A stretch of DNA of 60,191 nucleotides from Megasphaera sp. MJR8396C (GTDB lineage: Bacteria > Bacillota > Negativicutes > Veillonellales > Megasphaeraceae), in the NCBI RefSeq assembly GCF_001546855.1, contig NZ_KQ958184.1, forward strand, positions 1-60,191. Reading direction: 5' to 3'. This document shows positions 34,880 through 43,837 of this stretch, one piece after another (the first letter of the stretch is position 1; every line of letters begins with the position of its first letter). Under the pieces are notes generated by a model. The model made no database searches and was not told the DNA's origin. It was given only the letters and a program-made list of their open reading frames with translations. Position numbers and translations under genes: made by a program.

Positions 34880-35158
34880 CAAATAGGATATATAACGTCG
34901 ATGAACGGGAGCAAGTACCGTCATGACACCCTTAACAGCGAGCCGGTGGCAGTGGAAGTCCGGCAAGAGGCCATGATTGGGAATGGGCCCGGGAGATGCG
35001 GACTGAACGCAGTCAGTAGGTTCCGCCGGAATTTTCACCGTTACCTTGAAAAGATGCATTATTGTGCATAAGAGCCGGGCCATATTGGCCAACCAGGGTG
35101 GTACCGCGGAGCTGACTTTCCTTTCGTCCCTATTTATAGGGGATGGAAGGTTTTTTTT
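34880..35158 (+). promoter_or_regulatory. T-box leader of trpS, Trp specifier
   Basis: The T-box AGGGTGGTACCGCGG is at 35095-35109. It is followed by a terminator (CCTTTCGTCCC with GGGGATGGAAGG, 35119-35150) and eight T. GGGAATGGGCCCGG in stem I offers TGG (34984-34986) as specifier codon, as expected for tryptophan. Confidence 0.9.
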
Positions 35159-35178
35159 ATGAATCAGGAGGTACCATC

Positions 35179-36168
35179 ATGGCAGTTATTTTTTCTGGCA
35201 TTCAGCCCAGCGGTAATCTTACCTTAGGCAACTATTTAGGCGCACTGCGCAACTTTTCAAAAATCCAGGACGGCAACGAATGTTACTACTGCGTCGTCAA
35301 CCAGCACGCCATCACCGTGCCCCAGGACCCGAAGCTTTTGCATCAGAGGACGAGGGAACTGGCTGCTATCTATTTGGCTTCCGGTCTCGATCCGGATAAA
35401 TCGACCCTGTTCGTCCAGTCCGAAGTACCGGAACACGCCCTCTTAGGCTGGATGATGATCACGTCGTCCTACGTCGGCGAATTGGAACGGATGACCCAGT
35501 ATAAGGACAAGGCCGCGAAACAGGGCGACTCCATTCCGGCCGGTCTCTTGACCTATCCGCCCCTCATGGCAGCCGACATCCTCTTATACCAGACCAACTT
35601 CGTTCCCGTCGGCGACGACCAGAAACAGCATCTGGAAATCACCCGCAACCTGGCTCAGCGCTTCAACCGCCTCTACGGCGAAGATATCTTCACCGTTCCT
35701 GACATCTACCTCGGCCAGGACGGCACGCGAGTCATGAGCCTCCAGGAACCGACGAAGAAGATGAGTAAGTCCGATGACAACGAAACGGCGACGATTTATC
35801 TCCTCGACGAACCGAAGGCCATTGAAAAGAAAATCAAACGGGCTCAGACGGACAGTGAAAACTCCGTCCACTACGATAAAGAACAGAAACCGGGCATTTC
35901 AAACCTCATTGAAATCCTCTCGGCCCTGACCGACCAGACCCATGAACAGGTCGAAGCGGCTTACGTCGGCAAAGGCTATGGCGCCTTTAAAAAGGACGTT
36001 GCCGAAGCCATCATCAGCACCCTGGAACCGATTCAGCAGCGCTATCGCCAGCTGGTCAGCGAACCGGAACTGGACGACATCCTCGACAAGGGGGCAGCCA
36101 AGGCACATGCCAAAGCCAGCCTTACCTATGAAAAGGCCTGCAAAGCCATGGGCTTGTTCCGTAAATAA
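35179..36168 (+). CDS. trpS: Tryptophanyl-tRNA synthetase
   Basis: A 329-residue class I synthetase. GIQPSGNLTLGNYLGA holds the HIGH-equivalent (TLGN), and KMSKS is at residues 194-198. Length and motifs are those of the bacterial enzyme. ATG 35179 follows CAGGAGGT; an upstream in-frame extension to 35143 lies in the terminator of the T-box and is rejected. The gene is monocistronic and ends at a strong hairpin. Confidence 0.98.
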   Translation: MAVIFSGIQPSGNLTLGNYLGALRNFSKIQDGNECYYCVVNQHAITVPQDPKLLHQRTRELAAIYLASGLDPDKSTLFVQSEVPEHALLGWMMITSSYVGELERMTQYKDKAAKQGDSIPAGLLTYPPLMAADILLYQTNFVPVGDDQKQHLEITRNLAQRFNRLYGEDIFTVPDIYLGQDGTRVMSLQEPTKKMSKSDDNETATIYLLDEPKAIEKKIKRAQTDSENSVHYDKEQKPGISNLIEILSALTDQTHEQVEAAYVGKGYGAFKKDVAEAIISTLEPIQQRYRQLVSEPELDDILDKGAAKAHAKASLTYEKACKAMGLFRK

Positions 36169-36185
36169 CTTCATACAACAGGTAC

Positions 36186-36218
36186 AAAAAAAACGAGACC
36201 CGAAGGTCTCGTTTTTTT
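36186..36218. terminator. Bidirectional terminator after trpS
   Basis: ACGAGACC-CGAA-GGTCTCGT with A8 on one side and T7 on the other serves trpS and the convergent autotransporter gene. Confidence 0.92.
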
Positions 36219-36238
36219 GTTGCCTATATGAGAGGTGC

Positions 36239-38386
36239 TTACATGCCGACTTTGTTCATCAGCTGCTGGATGAGAGCGCGCTGCTGTTCGAGTTCAGCTT
36301 TCTGGCTGCTGACCTGGCTGGCCAAAGCCTGGTTTTCCTGACGGAGGGTATTGACTTCCGACGTCAGAGCGCTGACATCGACGGACGTACCCTGACGATA
36401 GATGCGGTCGCCTTTGTTGCCGAATTTGAAGGAAACGCCGACGTTGAACATCTTTTCATCGCTAAGGGTCGTGCCGAAGCTGACCATCGTATCTGCATTG
36501 GGGCGATAGAAGGCGCCGAGGGCTAAGGCGTTTTCACCTTTGTAGTTACCCATAGCGGCAGAGGCTGAAAATTTATCTTCCGGGTTGAATTCCAACGGAT
36601 GGAGACCGGCTAATGCGGCAGCACCGGCACCGACTTTGTCGACGCGGTCGTTCAAGCTGCTGACGCGGCCGTCTAAGCTGCTTACCTGGTCCTGCAAGTT
36701 GCTGACGTCACTGTTCAAGTTGCTGACGCCCAAGGTATCTTTCCAGCCCTTGATGTCCGTTTCCGTCAAATTAGAGCCGTCGCGGTCGGCTTTCTGGTCG
36801 AGTTCCGGCTGGATAGCGTCTTTAATGGCACTGTCATCGACAGAAATCTTATAATTTACACGGGATTTATCGTCGTTATAAGTGCTTTCGATTTTTACAT
36901 TATCCCCTTCAGACAAGGTGATGGCATCGACGTAGCCGACCGTATTGGTTTCAATACCTAAGGCTTCCTGCCATTTTGCAACCTGGTCCGGAGTAATGTT
37001 GCTGGCATCAAGGTTAGCTTTTTTAGCGGTTTCATCAGCGACACGTCTGAGCTGAGCGACGTTGACGGCATCCGTATCAGTCGTGCCGGCTGCGACGTTG
37101 GTGATCTGACGAGTCAAGATGGAGCTTACGCGGCCGTCGCTGGTGTAGGTCGTAGCACCGACGCTGACGGCACCGCCAGTCGATTTGAAGACGCCCAGTT
37201 CCGTACGCTGCTGGCCTAAGGCCGTCGTAAAGTCCTGATTCTGAGCCGTCCAAGCGTTTATGGCATCGGTAGCAGCGACAGCTTCAGCTTGAGCTGCGGC
37301 CTTGGCCGTTACGGCTGCTGCATATGCTTCTTGTTCAGATGCAATGGTACTGCCCTTCGTATTCTTAATAATTTCGTCTTGTTTATCAACTTCAGCCGAA
37401 GCTGTATAATAAGCTTGATTCAATTCATTATACTTTGCGATTTGAGTGGCATAGGTGGTAGCGAAAGTTTTGGAAACGTCGCTGGCGCTGATGGCACCGG
37501 CCAAGGCCTCTGCCGTGCTCGGTACGTAACTGCCGTTGCCATCGTCAGCAAAGGGAACGTAGCCGATGGTGTTAGCTGCACGGTCAGCGACTGAGGAAAG
37601 GCCTAAGGCCACACCGGTCGAAACCTTTACATTCGCATTCGTGCCTAAGGCGACGCCGCTGTAAGCAACCTTAGCGCTCTGACCTAAGGCGACACCATAT
37701 AAGCTGTTGGTCTGGGCATTCTTACCGATTGCGATGCCGCCGATAGCCGTAGCGCCGTTGCCGATAGCCATGCTGTCGACAATAACGCTCGTATTTTGAA
37801 CGCCGTCATTTTGAAGGTATTTATAGAAGAGGCCTGCCGTAGCGCCCTGGCCGATGGCGAGGCCTGAAGATGAACGGGCCCCAAAGCCGATGGACAGACC
37901 GTTGACGTTGGAATAGGCATTTTGACCAAAAGAAACACTCTTTTGAGCAGCAAAAGCACCGGCGCCTACGGTCGTGGAGTTACTCATAGCAGTAGCATAG
38001 GTACCGATAGCTGTGGCGTAACCGCGGGCAGCGTAAGTACCGAGGCCGATGGCTGTATTGCCCGTACCGGCGCCGTCAATGTCATTACCTTCTGAAACAC
38101 CGTCGACGCCTTCGCCGTTGGCGTTGTTGTTTTTCGGTGTTCTTTTCATAGTACTATCACTTGAAGAATTATAGGTCTGGCGATAGTCGACGATCTTCGT
38201 TTCTGTCGACTTGACTTCTGCGCCTTTATCGACGACCTGCGTACTGGTAGGTGCCTTGCCGACACCGACATAAGAGCCGGTCAAGCCGGCAGCATTGACG
38301 GAGGACGTCCCGCCGATGGTAGCCATGCCCAGGAGCATGACGGCGGCGACTTTCGCGAGAAGGTGCTTTTCGTTTTTGGTGTTCAT
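36239..38386 (-). CDS. YadA-like trimeric autotransporter adhesin
   Basis: A 715-residue outer-membrane adhesin. A signal peptide (about 1-32, ending SSVNAAG) is followed by a head of short YadA-type repeats (residues about 105-270; motifs AIGLGTYA, AIGTYATA, SIGFGARSS, AIGNGATAIG), a neck motif (TDTDAVNVAQLRRV near 440), a coiled-coil stalk (SNLNSDVSNLQDQVSSLDGR) and a YadA anchor (LHPLEFNPEDKFS to VGVSFKFG, about 590-665). The protein does not end at the anchor: about 50 more residues form a heptad-rich coil (LTSEVNTLRQENQALASQ). It would form a trimer and is consistent with a diderm host. A long AT-rich region lies upstream. Confidence 0.92.
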   Translation of the reverse strand: MNTKNEKHLLAKVAAVMLLGMATIGGTSSVNAAGLTGSYVGVGKAPTSTQVVDKGAEVKSTETKIVDYRQTYNSSSDSTMKRTPKNNNANGEGVDGVSEGNDIDGAGTGNTAIGLGTYAARGYATAIGTYATAMSNSTTVGAGAFAAQKSVSFGQNAYSNVNGLSIGFGARSSSGLAIGQGATAGLFYKYLQNDGVQNTSVIVDSMAIGNGATAIGGIAIGKNAQTNSLYGVALGQSAKVAYSGVALGTNANVKVSTGVALGLSSVADRAANTIGYVPFADDGNGSYVPSTAEALAGAISASDVSKTFATTYATQIAKYNELNQAYYTASAEVDKQDEIIKNTKGSTIASEQEAYAAAVTAKAAAQAEAVAATDAINAWTAQNQDFTTALGQQRTELGVFKSTGGAVSVGATTYTSDGRVSSILTRQITNVAAGTTDTDAVNVAQLRRVADETAKKANLDASNITPDQVAKWQEALGIETNTVGYVDAITLSEGDNVKIESTYNDDKSRVNYKISVDDSAIKDAIQPELDQKADRDGSNLTETDIKGWKDTLGVSNLNSDVSNLQDQVSSLDGRVSSLNDRVDKVGAGAAALAGLHPLEFNPEDKFSASAAMGNYKGENALALGAFYRPNADTMVSFGTTLSDEKMFNVGVSFKFGNKGDRIYRQGTSVDVSALTSEVNTLRQENQALASQVSSQKAELEQQRALIQQLMNKVGM

Positions 38387-39320
38387 AGTGAAATCCTCTT
38401 TTCTTGTGGTATGATTTTGATGAAAATGGTCAGATTTATACTATCATAAAAACCTTCACAATCGCCATAATCAGTCGCTTTAAGTCTATCTTGTTTCAAT
38501 ATAGACACGTGAAATTTTATAATGAATCCAGTGGCTCTTAATGGGTATGAAGGTTTTTTGATACGAGAATGGTACAACAAGGTGTGATTTTTTCAAGCCT
38601 ATTATATCACTTTTAAGACACAGTTCAAGATATTTTTAAGGAGTATGTATATCTTTTTTGGATAGATAATCGTAATTTTGAGCTGTAAAAGCGATGGAAG
38701 TGACATTTTATCGTCTTAAAACAAAATATTGTGGATTTAAGAGAAAAAGACGATTAATAAATATTAACTTGAAATAGCTTATATATGAATACAAATAAGA
38801 ATAATATGGGCGTAAATTAATAAAAATAAAATGTTTGCCGAATTATGAAATGCGGCACTGCCTAAACGATGAATAATGACTTAAGATTATAGTTGATAAA
38901 CACACTTCGGATTGCAAATAAATAGCAAATAACAACAAGCTAATATCTATGGATTGTAAATACTACTTATTAAACCTGATTTATCTTATCCTATATAACG
39001 GTATGTGTCAATATAATTTTGTCATTTTTATATTTTTTTTAGGATGAATCAGGAGATTCGTGACATAATTATGTCTGACTCTTTAGGGGATGGAGTAGTA
39101 AGTGACAGGTTACTGTTTTAGGAATGCTTTATTCTTTTAATGTATTATATAGAGGAGGGAGATGATGAGCGATGAGATTCTCTCTGAAAGGGAAAGGAAA
39201 GAGTAGCTTTTATTGACAGCTATGGTATACTCTGGGTAGGCTCTAAATCGCTTTGCCATCGGGCGTATTTGGGGGCCGGACAGCTCTGCCGGAGGGCGTT
39301 CTTTTTCTTTCGCCGAGAAG
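38387..39320. other. AT-rich intergenic region with a GC-rich island
   Basis: About 0.9 kb without a credible gene. 38390-39200 is very AT-rich and should hold the autotransporter promoter and 5' leader. At 39230-39310 a GC-rich stretch appears, with a small hairpin (CCGGACAG-CT-CTGCCGG) followed by TTCTTTTTCTTT. It may be a short RNA or a leader, but no family was recognised. Confidence 0.4.
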
Positions 39321-39324
39321 GAAT

Positions 39325-39353
39325 TTGACAAGATGGTGTAGAATATCTATCGT
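39325..39353 (+). promoter_or_regulatory. Candidate promoter of the nfeD operon
   Basis: TTGACA (39325-39330), 17 bp, TATCGT (39348-39353), 43 bp before the first gene. The -35 is perfect and the -10 weak. Confidence 0.5.
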
Positions 39354-39395
39354 AAGGTAATCTAGGTTTTAATATATTGCTTGGAGGTAGTCATT

Positions 39396-39806
39396 ATGAC
39401 TCTCAGTTTATTTTGGTCACGCTATACGTTGGAACTGCAGGAGCAACATTTGCGTGAAGTCGATGCCTTTTATCATTATTTGATTGCCCGGGAACGGTGG
39501 AACTGGTTACTGGCTAAAATTCCGGAACAGGATCAGATCAAGATCCTCTGCGGCCACAACCACGGCAAAGATGCTTGGACGTGCCGCACCTGGTTTGATC
39601 ACATGCTGGAATGGATCAAGGCCAATAAACCGCCGGCCGTCTATGATGCCGTCGTCGACAAAATCCATATGATTGAGGAGAAACCGATTGAGGAATTAGA
39701 AAAACAAGCTGCCCGTAACATTTCGCCGGAAGAATTGGAAAAACTCCATCGTGCCGGTTATTTTCAATGCGTGGCGGCACCGGATAAAGTACCCGAAAGT
39801 GAGTAA
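39396..39806 (+). CDS. Hypothetical protein upstream of nfeD
   Basis: A 136-residue soluble protein I do not recognise. It is helical and charged. The middle contains ILCGHNHGKDAWTCRTWFDH, with two cysteines and several histidines that could bind a metal, and the C-terminal third is acidic (EELEKQAARNISPEELEKL). ATG 39396 follows TGGAGGTAG. It has a candidate promoter of its own and ends 18 bp before the nfeD start, so it is probably the first gene of the nfeD-floA operon. No signal peptide is seen. Confidence 0.75.
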   Translation: MTLSLFWSRYTLELQEQHLREVDAFYHYLIARERWNWLLAKIPEQDQIKILCGHNHGKDAWTCRTWFDHMLEWIKANKPPAVYDAVVDKIHMIEEKPIEELEKQAARNISPEELEKLHRAGYFQCVAAPDKVPESE

Positions 39807-39824
39807 ATGAAAGCAGGTGAGGGA

Positions 39825-41135
39825 ATGACTTTTGTACTGCGCATGATAACCGCCTTGGTCCTTATGTTTTCGCTGACGGCTGCCCTTCCGGCAGCGTCTG
39901 TCCAGGCCGATACGGTCCGCGTACTGCCCATCTCTGGTGACATCGATGGCAGTCAGGTGGCCTTTATTCAACGAGGCCTGCGTCAGGCTGAAGAAAACGG
40001 CGACACGGCCGTCGTCATTCCTATCAATACCTTAGGCGGCCGCGTCGACAGTGCCTTAAAGATACGCGATATGATCATGGCCTCTGACGTACCGGTCATC
40101 GCCTACATCACGTCGCGGGCCTGGTCGGCAGGCGCCCTTATCGCCCTCTCGAGCCGCCACATCATCATGGCGCCGGGAAGCAGTATCGGGGCGGCTGAAC
40201 CGATACCGGACACGGAAAAGAACATCGCTGCCTTAAAGGCTGAATTCAGCGCGACAGCAGCTCAAACCGGCCATAATCCCGGTGTGGCGGAAGCCATGGT
40301 CGATAAGACCAAGGGCTATCCGGGTTATGCAGAACCGGGAAAAATCCTGGCCTTGTCAGACGGACAGGCTAAAGAATTGAACGTATCGGACGGTTCGGCT
40401 GATACCTTGTCGGATGCCTTGGCCCTTTACAGCCTCGGCGATGCCCAGACGATTTACGTAGATAAAGATTGGCGTGATGATATGATCGGTATTTTACAGA
40501 ATCCCTATGTACGTACCTTGTTCGTAGCCTTGATCATTGCCGCCCTCTTGGCAGAAATCAAGATGGCCGGCATCGGTGCCGGCATTGCAACGGCCGTCGT
40601 CTTTGGCGGTCTGCTGCTCTATTCCGGCAATGAACCGCTGGTGGCAGATCTCAAGATTATCGCCGCCTTTTTGGTCAGCCTGTTGTGTATCGGCCTTGAA
40701 TTGGCTTCGCCGGGCATCGGTATCTTTGGCCTGGCCGGTGTCGTCCTCTTGTTTGGCAGCCTGTTCTTTATGCTCGGAGCGACGTATGAGTCGGTCTACA
40801 TCCTGGCCGGCGGGACCGTCTTGGCCATCGTTGTATTCTACTTCTTGGGACGCCACTTGCCCAAGAGCTCTCTCTTTGATAAATTGACCCTTAAGAACCG
40901 TTCGACTAAGGAAAAGGGCTATACGTCGCAGGAAGACTATAGCCGTTACCTCTACGAACGGGGGACGACGATTACCATTCTGCGCCCGTCGGGAACGATC
41001 CGCATCGGCAAGGAACGCGTCGATGCCGTGGCCAATGGGTCTTTCATCGACCGCGACGTCACGGTCCGCGTCATCAGCGTCGAAGGCGGCCGCATCGTCG
41101 TCGAGCCGGAACCGGAACGCCATCCGAAAGACTGA
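39825..41135 (+). CDS. NfeD-family membrane serine protease (long form)
   Basis: A 436-residue long NfeD protein. A signal peptide (about 1-25) is followed by a ClpP/SppA-like protease domain (ITSRAWSAGALIALSS holds the likely nucleophile; DKTKGYPGYA holds the lysine), four hydrophobic segments at about 230-340, and a C-terminal OB-fold (TTITILRPSGTIRIGKERVDA). Long NfeD proteins are encoded next to, and act with, flotillin-type proteins, as here. ATG 39825 follows AGGTGA; the abutting ATG 39807 has no ribosome-binding site. FloA is encoded downstream after an unusual 254-bp gap. Confidence 0.92.
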   Translation: MTFVLRMITALVLMFSLTAALPAASVQADTVRVLPISGDIDGSQVAFIQRGLRQAEENGDTAVVIPINTLGGRVDSALKIRDMIMASDVPVIAYITSRAWSAGALIALSSRHIIMAPGSSIGAAEPIPDTEKNIAALKAEFSATAAQTGHNPGVAEAMVDKTKGYPGYAEPGKILALSDGQAKELNVSDGSADTLSDALALYSLGDAQTIYVDKDWRDDMIGILQNPYVRTLFVALIIAALLAEIKMAGIGAGIATAVVFGGLLLYSGNEPLVADLKIIAAFLVSLLCIGLELASPGIGIFGLAGVVLLFGSLFFMLGATYESVYILAGGTVLAIVVFYFLGRHLPKSSLFDKLTLKNRSTKEKGYTSQEDYSRYLYERGTTITILRPSGTIRIGKERVDAVANGSFIDRDVTVRVISVEGGRIVVEPEPERHPKD

Positions 41136-41156
41136 AGCATAGAATAAAAGGAGAAA

Positions 41157-41393
41157 GTGAGCTATAATAAGACTATGTATAAACGGTATTATCATAGTCA
41201 AAGCTTTCAAAATAGGAATGCCTTCCCCTGTGCGGAAGGAGCTGCCCGAGGACTGGCAGAGGCACTCGGGCCGTATGGTTCGTGTGAAAAGAGAAAGGTG
41301 GCGAAGTTTGCTGCGGCCTCTGCAGCACAGAAGGGTTCACCGTGTCCGCAAGTACCTGTGCGGACTGTGTTTTGCGCAGCATCTGCGTTATGA
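41157..41393 (+). CDS. Possible small protein coupled to floA
   Basis: A 78-codon frame starts at GTG 41157, with AAAAGGAG 3 nt upstream. It ends at TGA 41391-41393, overlapping the floA ATG as ATGA. This would explain why floA has no ribosome-binding site of its own. The product would be basic, with five cysteines spread over the last two thirds and an alanine-rich middle ([12 protein letters not shown]). No family was recognised, and codon choice is less regular than in the neighbouring genes. The interval could instead be a structured leader: CCTTCC/GGAAGG and GTCCGC/GCGGAC hairpins can be drawn. Confidence 0.35.
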   Translation: MSYNKTMYKRYYHSQSFQNRNAFPCAEGAARGLAEALGPYGSCEKRKVAKFAAASAAQKGSPCPQVPVRTVFCAASAL

Positions 41394-42436
41394 GTCTTGT
41401 ATCTTTCTTAGCCGTGCCCATCTTTATCATTGCCCTGGCGGTTGTCGTCATCGCACTATTTTTGCACTTCGTGCCCATCGGCTTGTGGATCTCGGCCATG
41501 GCCGCCGGCGTCTCCGTAGGCATTGTCAACCTCATCGGCATGCGCCTGCGCCGTGTCGTCCCGTCGAAGATCATCCTGCCTTTGGTCAAGGCCAATAAGG
41601 CCGGCCTCGATGTCAACGTCAATCAGCTGGAAGCCCATTACCTGGCCGGCGGTGACGTCGACCGCGTCGTCGATGCCCTCATTGCCGCCCACCGGGCGAC
41701 GATGTCCCTGACCTTTGAACGGGCCTGCGCCATTGACCTGGCCGGTCGAGACGTCTTGGAAGCCGTTCAGATGAGTGTCAATCCGAAGGTCATTGAAACG
41801 CCCTTCATTTCGGCCGTTGCTCAAAACGGGATTGAATTGAAGGTACGGGCCCGGGTCACGGTTCGCGCCAATATCGACCGCCTCGTCGGCGGTGCCGGCG
41901 AAGCGACGGTCATTGCCCGTGTCGGCGAAGGGATCGTTACCAGTGTCGGCTCGGCTCAGGATCACTCCGAAGTGTTGGAAAACCCGGATAAAATCAGTAA
42001 GACCGTCCTCAATAAGGGACTCGATGCCGGGACGGCTTTTGAAATCTTGTCCATCGATATTGCCGACGTCGACGTAGGCCGCAACATCGGTGCCCGCCTC
42101 CAGACCGACCAGGCCGAAGCCGATAAGCAGATTGCTCAGGCAAAAGCCGAAGAACGGCGTGCCATGGCTGTCGCCAAGGAACAGGAAATGCAGGCCTATA
42201 CCCAGGAAATGCAGGCCAAAGTCGTCGAAGCCCAGGCAGAAGTTCCTCTGGCACTGTCCCAGGCTCTGCGCGAAGGAAAATTAGGCGTCATGGACTACTA
42301 CAACATGAAGAATATCATGGCCGATACGGACATGCGGACGGCTGTCGCCCAGGCCGGCGTGCCTAAGACCCAGTCGGCGCCGACCGTAAAGGATGACCAC
42401 CACGACCATCACGATGGAAGCCATTCGGAACAGTAG
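41390..42436 (+). CDS. floA: Flotillin-like protein FloA
   Basis: A 348-residue flotillin-like scaffold of membrane microdomains. An N-terminal membrane hairpin (about 5-50, ending in [14 protein letters not shown]) is followed by the PHB/SPFH domain ([12 protein letters not shown] ... ERLVGG-like [13 protein letters not shown]) and a flotillin coiled coil rich in EA/AE repeats ([18 protein letters not shown]). It follows B. subtilis YqfA closely, as recalled. ATG 41390 gives the family length but has no Shine-Dalgarno; GTG 41342 (AGAAGGG upstream, adding 16 residues with three cysteines) is the alternative. The tail is histidine-rich (DDHHDHHDG). Confidence 0.95.
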   Translation: MSLVSFLAVPIFIIALAVVVIALFLHFVPIGLWISAMAAGVSVGIVNLIGMRLRRVVPSKIILPLVKANKAGLDVNVNQLEAHYLAGGDVDRVVDALIAAHRATMSLTFERACAIDLAGRDVLEAVQMSVNPKVIETPFISAVAQNGIELKVRARVTVRANIDRLVGGAGEATVIARVGEGIVTSVGSAQDHSEVLENPDKISKTVLNKGLDAGTAFEILSIDIADVDVGRNIGARLQTDQAEADKQIAQAKAEERRAMAVAKEQEMQAYTQEMQAKVVEAQAEVPLALSQALREGKLGVMDYYNMKNIMADTDMRTAVAQAGVPKTQSAPTVKDDHHDHHDGSHSEQ

Positions 42437-42445
42437 GTGATGACC

Positions 42446-42874
42446 ATGGATTTTGTATGGATGATTATCGTCGTCGTCCTGATGGCGGTATTGCCCGACC
42501 TGTTGCGCCGCAAGCGGAAGTACCCGCGGAGCAAAGGTCCCATTCCCGTGCCGCCGCGGCGTAAGCCGGCCCCGAAAATAGAAGAACCGGAACCGTCCTT
42601 TCCCGAATGGGAGGACCTGGCCGATGAATTCGACTTGCCCGATGAGCCGCAGCCGATGCCGCAAAGAGCAGCCGCCTCGCCCCGTGCTGCGGAAGCGCCT
42701 CTGCGATCGGTGCCGGTCGTCGTGCCTCAGCGCGTTCGTCCCCGGCCTTGGAGCCAATTGACGCCTCCGGCCAGAGAACTGTACGCCGGCTTCGTCTGGT
42801 CAGAAATCTGGCAGGAGCCGCTGGCACACCGCAAGGGATTTATAAAAAAAGAGAGAGGATTTAACCATAAATGA
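42446..42874 (+). CDS. Small proline-rich membrane protein
   Basis: A 142-residue protein with one N-terminal membrane segment (MDFVWMIIVVVLMAVLPDLL) and a basic stop-transfer (RRKRKYPRSK). A proline- and acid-rich linker (about 30-105) is followed by a short conserved-looking C-terminus (LTPPARELYAGFVWSEIW). No family was recognised. AGGTGATG overlapping the floA stop provides the ribosome-binding site for ATG 42446; the in-frame GTG 42437 is too close. It sits third in the nfeD-floA run, where B. subtilis has yqfB, but similarity to that protein was not seen. Its stop overlaps the next start by 4 bp. Confidence 0.7.
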   Translation: MDFVWMIIVVVLMAVLPDLLRRKRKYPRSKGPIPVPPRRKPAPKIEEPEPSFPEWEDLADEFDLPDEPQPMPQRAAASPRAAEAPLRSVPVVVPQRVRPRPWSQLTPPARELYAGFVWSEIWQEPLAHRKGFIKKERGFNHK

Positions 42875-43605
42875 TTGAAGAAAGAGAAGTTGGTCTTAAA
42901 GGGATTCCCGGTCTCGTTATTACATCCGGTGAAAAAGCAAAAGGCGTCGTCTTGTTTTATCACGGCTGGTCGTCGCAGAAGGAATTTCAGGCCGTCCGCG
43001 GCCGCATCTTAGCCTCTTATGGTTACGATGTCGTCATTCCCGATGCCGTCAATCACGGCCATCGCGGTACCCTTGACTATGAAAGCAAGGCCGTCTACGC
43101 TGATTTTTGGCAGACGATTTTCCAAAACATGATGGAAGTACCCCTCATGCTGGAATATATTTCGGAACACTGGCCGAATACGCCCATTGCCGTCATGGGC
43201 CATTCCATGGGCGGCTTTACGGCCCTCGGTGCCTGGAGTCTGTTTACCGAGTTCAAGACGGCCATCGTCATGAACGGCTCGGGCTGGTGGGAAGAATCGG
43301 AACGGCGGTTCCGTTCGTCTCTTCACATCGAAAAGCCCCGGTCTTACCGCTTCTTACAGATGCAGTTTGCCGCCATGGATCCTTATCAGCATATGGATCG
43401 CCTCAGCGGCCGTTCTCTCTTGTCGCTCCGCGGCGGTGCCGACGATGTCGTCGATGGAGCCGCGCAGGAGCTCTACCTTGAAAAATTAGCCAAACACAGC
43501 GACGTCAAGTCTCAGTCCGTCGTCTACGATGGCCTCGGCCACTTCGTCACGACCAATATGATGGGCGATGCCGCTGCTTGGCTCAATCAGGAATTGAAGG
43601 CCTAA
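42871..43605 (+). CDS. Alpha/beta hydrolase
   Basis: A 244-residue alpha/beta hydrolase. The nucleophile elbow GHSMGG lies near residues 110-115; the acid is probably in the RGGADDVVD segment, and the histidine in DGLGHFVTT. LFYHGWSSQKEF supplies the oxyanion strand. The type is close to prolyl-oligopeptidase-like esterases (YitV/YqiA class); the substrate is unknown. It overlaps the preceding gene by ATGA, so it is translated from the floA transcript. No signal peptide is seen. Confidence 0.87.
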   Translation: MIEEREVGLKGIPGLVITSGEKAKGVVLFYHGWSSQKEFQAVRGRILASYGYDVVIPDAVNHGHRGTLDYESKAVYADFWQTIFQNMMEVPLMLEYISEHWPNTPIAVMGHSMGGFTALGAWSLFTEFKTAIVMNGSGWWEESERRFRSSLHIEKPRSYRFLQMQFAAMDPYQHMDRLSGRSLLSLRGGADDVVDGAAQELYLEKLAKHSDVKSQSVVYDGLGHFVTTNMMGDAAAWLNQELKA

Positions 43606-43655
43606 TCTGCCACCGTAGATCATGATGACGATTACCCGTAGGCCCTGACTATGAA

Positions 43656-43745
43656 AACAACAACCGCATGGACGCGGACGCTTAGCTTTCTATCCTTTCG
43701 GATGAGGCCGGGCGCATTTCGTCTTTGCCGTTGTTGTTTTTTTTA
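43656..43745 (+). terminator. Terminator with a long structured loop
   Basis: AAAACAACAAC (from 43651) pairs with GTTGTTGTTTT across about 65 nt that holds a further ATCC-TTTC-GGAT hairpin; eight T follow. It could equally be the 3' end of a small RNA. Confidence 0.55.
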
Positions 43746-43837
43746 GCCCTTTTTGAAAGCCTGCCTTGACAGGGGCCATGGAAATTTTTATGATAAGGTG
43801 ACACGTTATGATATGAGTATAAGAAGGGGGAAACACT

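Noticed and set aside
38383-38580. 65-codon minus-strand frame upstream of the autotransporter
   Set aside because: It lies in an AT-rich leader, ends against the autotransporter start and has no ribosome-binding site or recognisable product.
39137-39331. 64-codon minus-strand frame
   Set aside because: No ribosome-binding site; it covers the GC-rich island, which looks more like RNA or leader.
41218-41598. 126-codon frame in another register across the nfeD-floA gap
   Set aside because: It overlaps the floA coding region out of frame for about 200 bp and has no ribosome-binding site.
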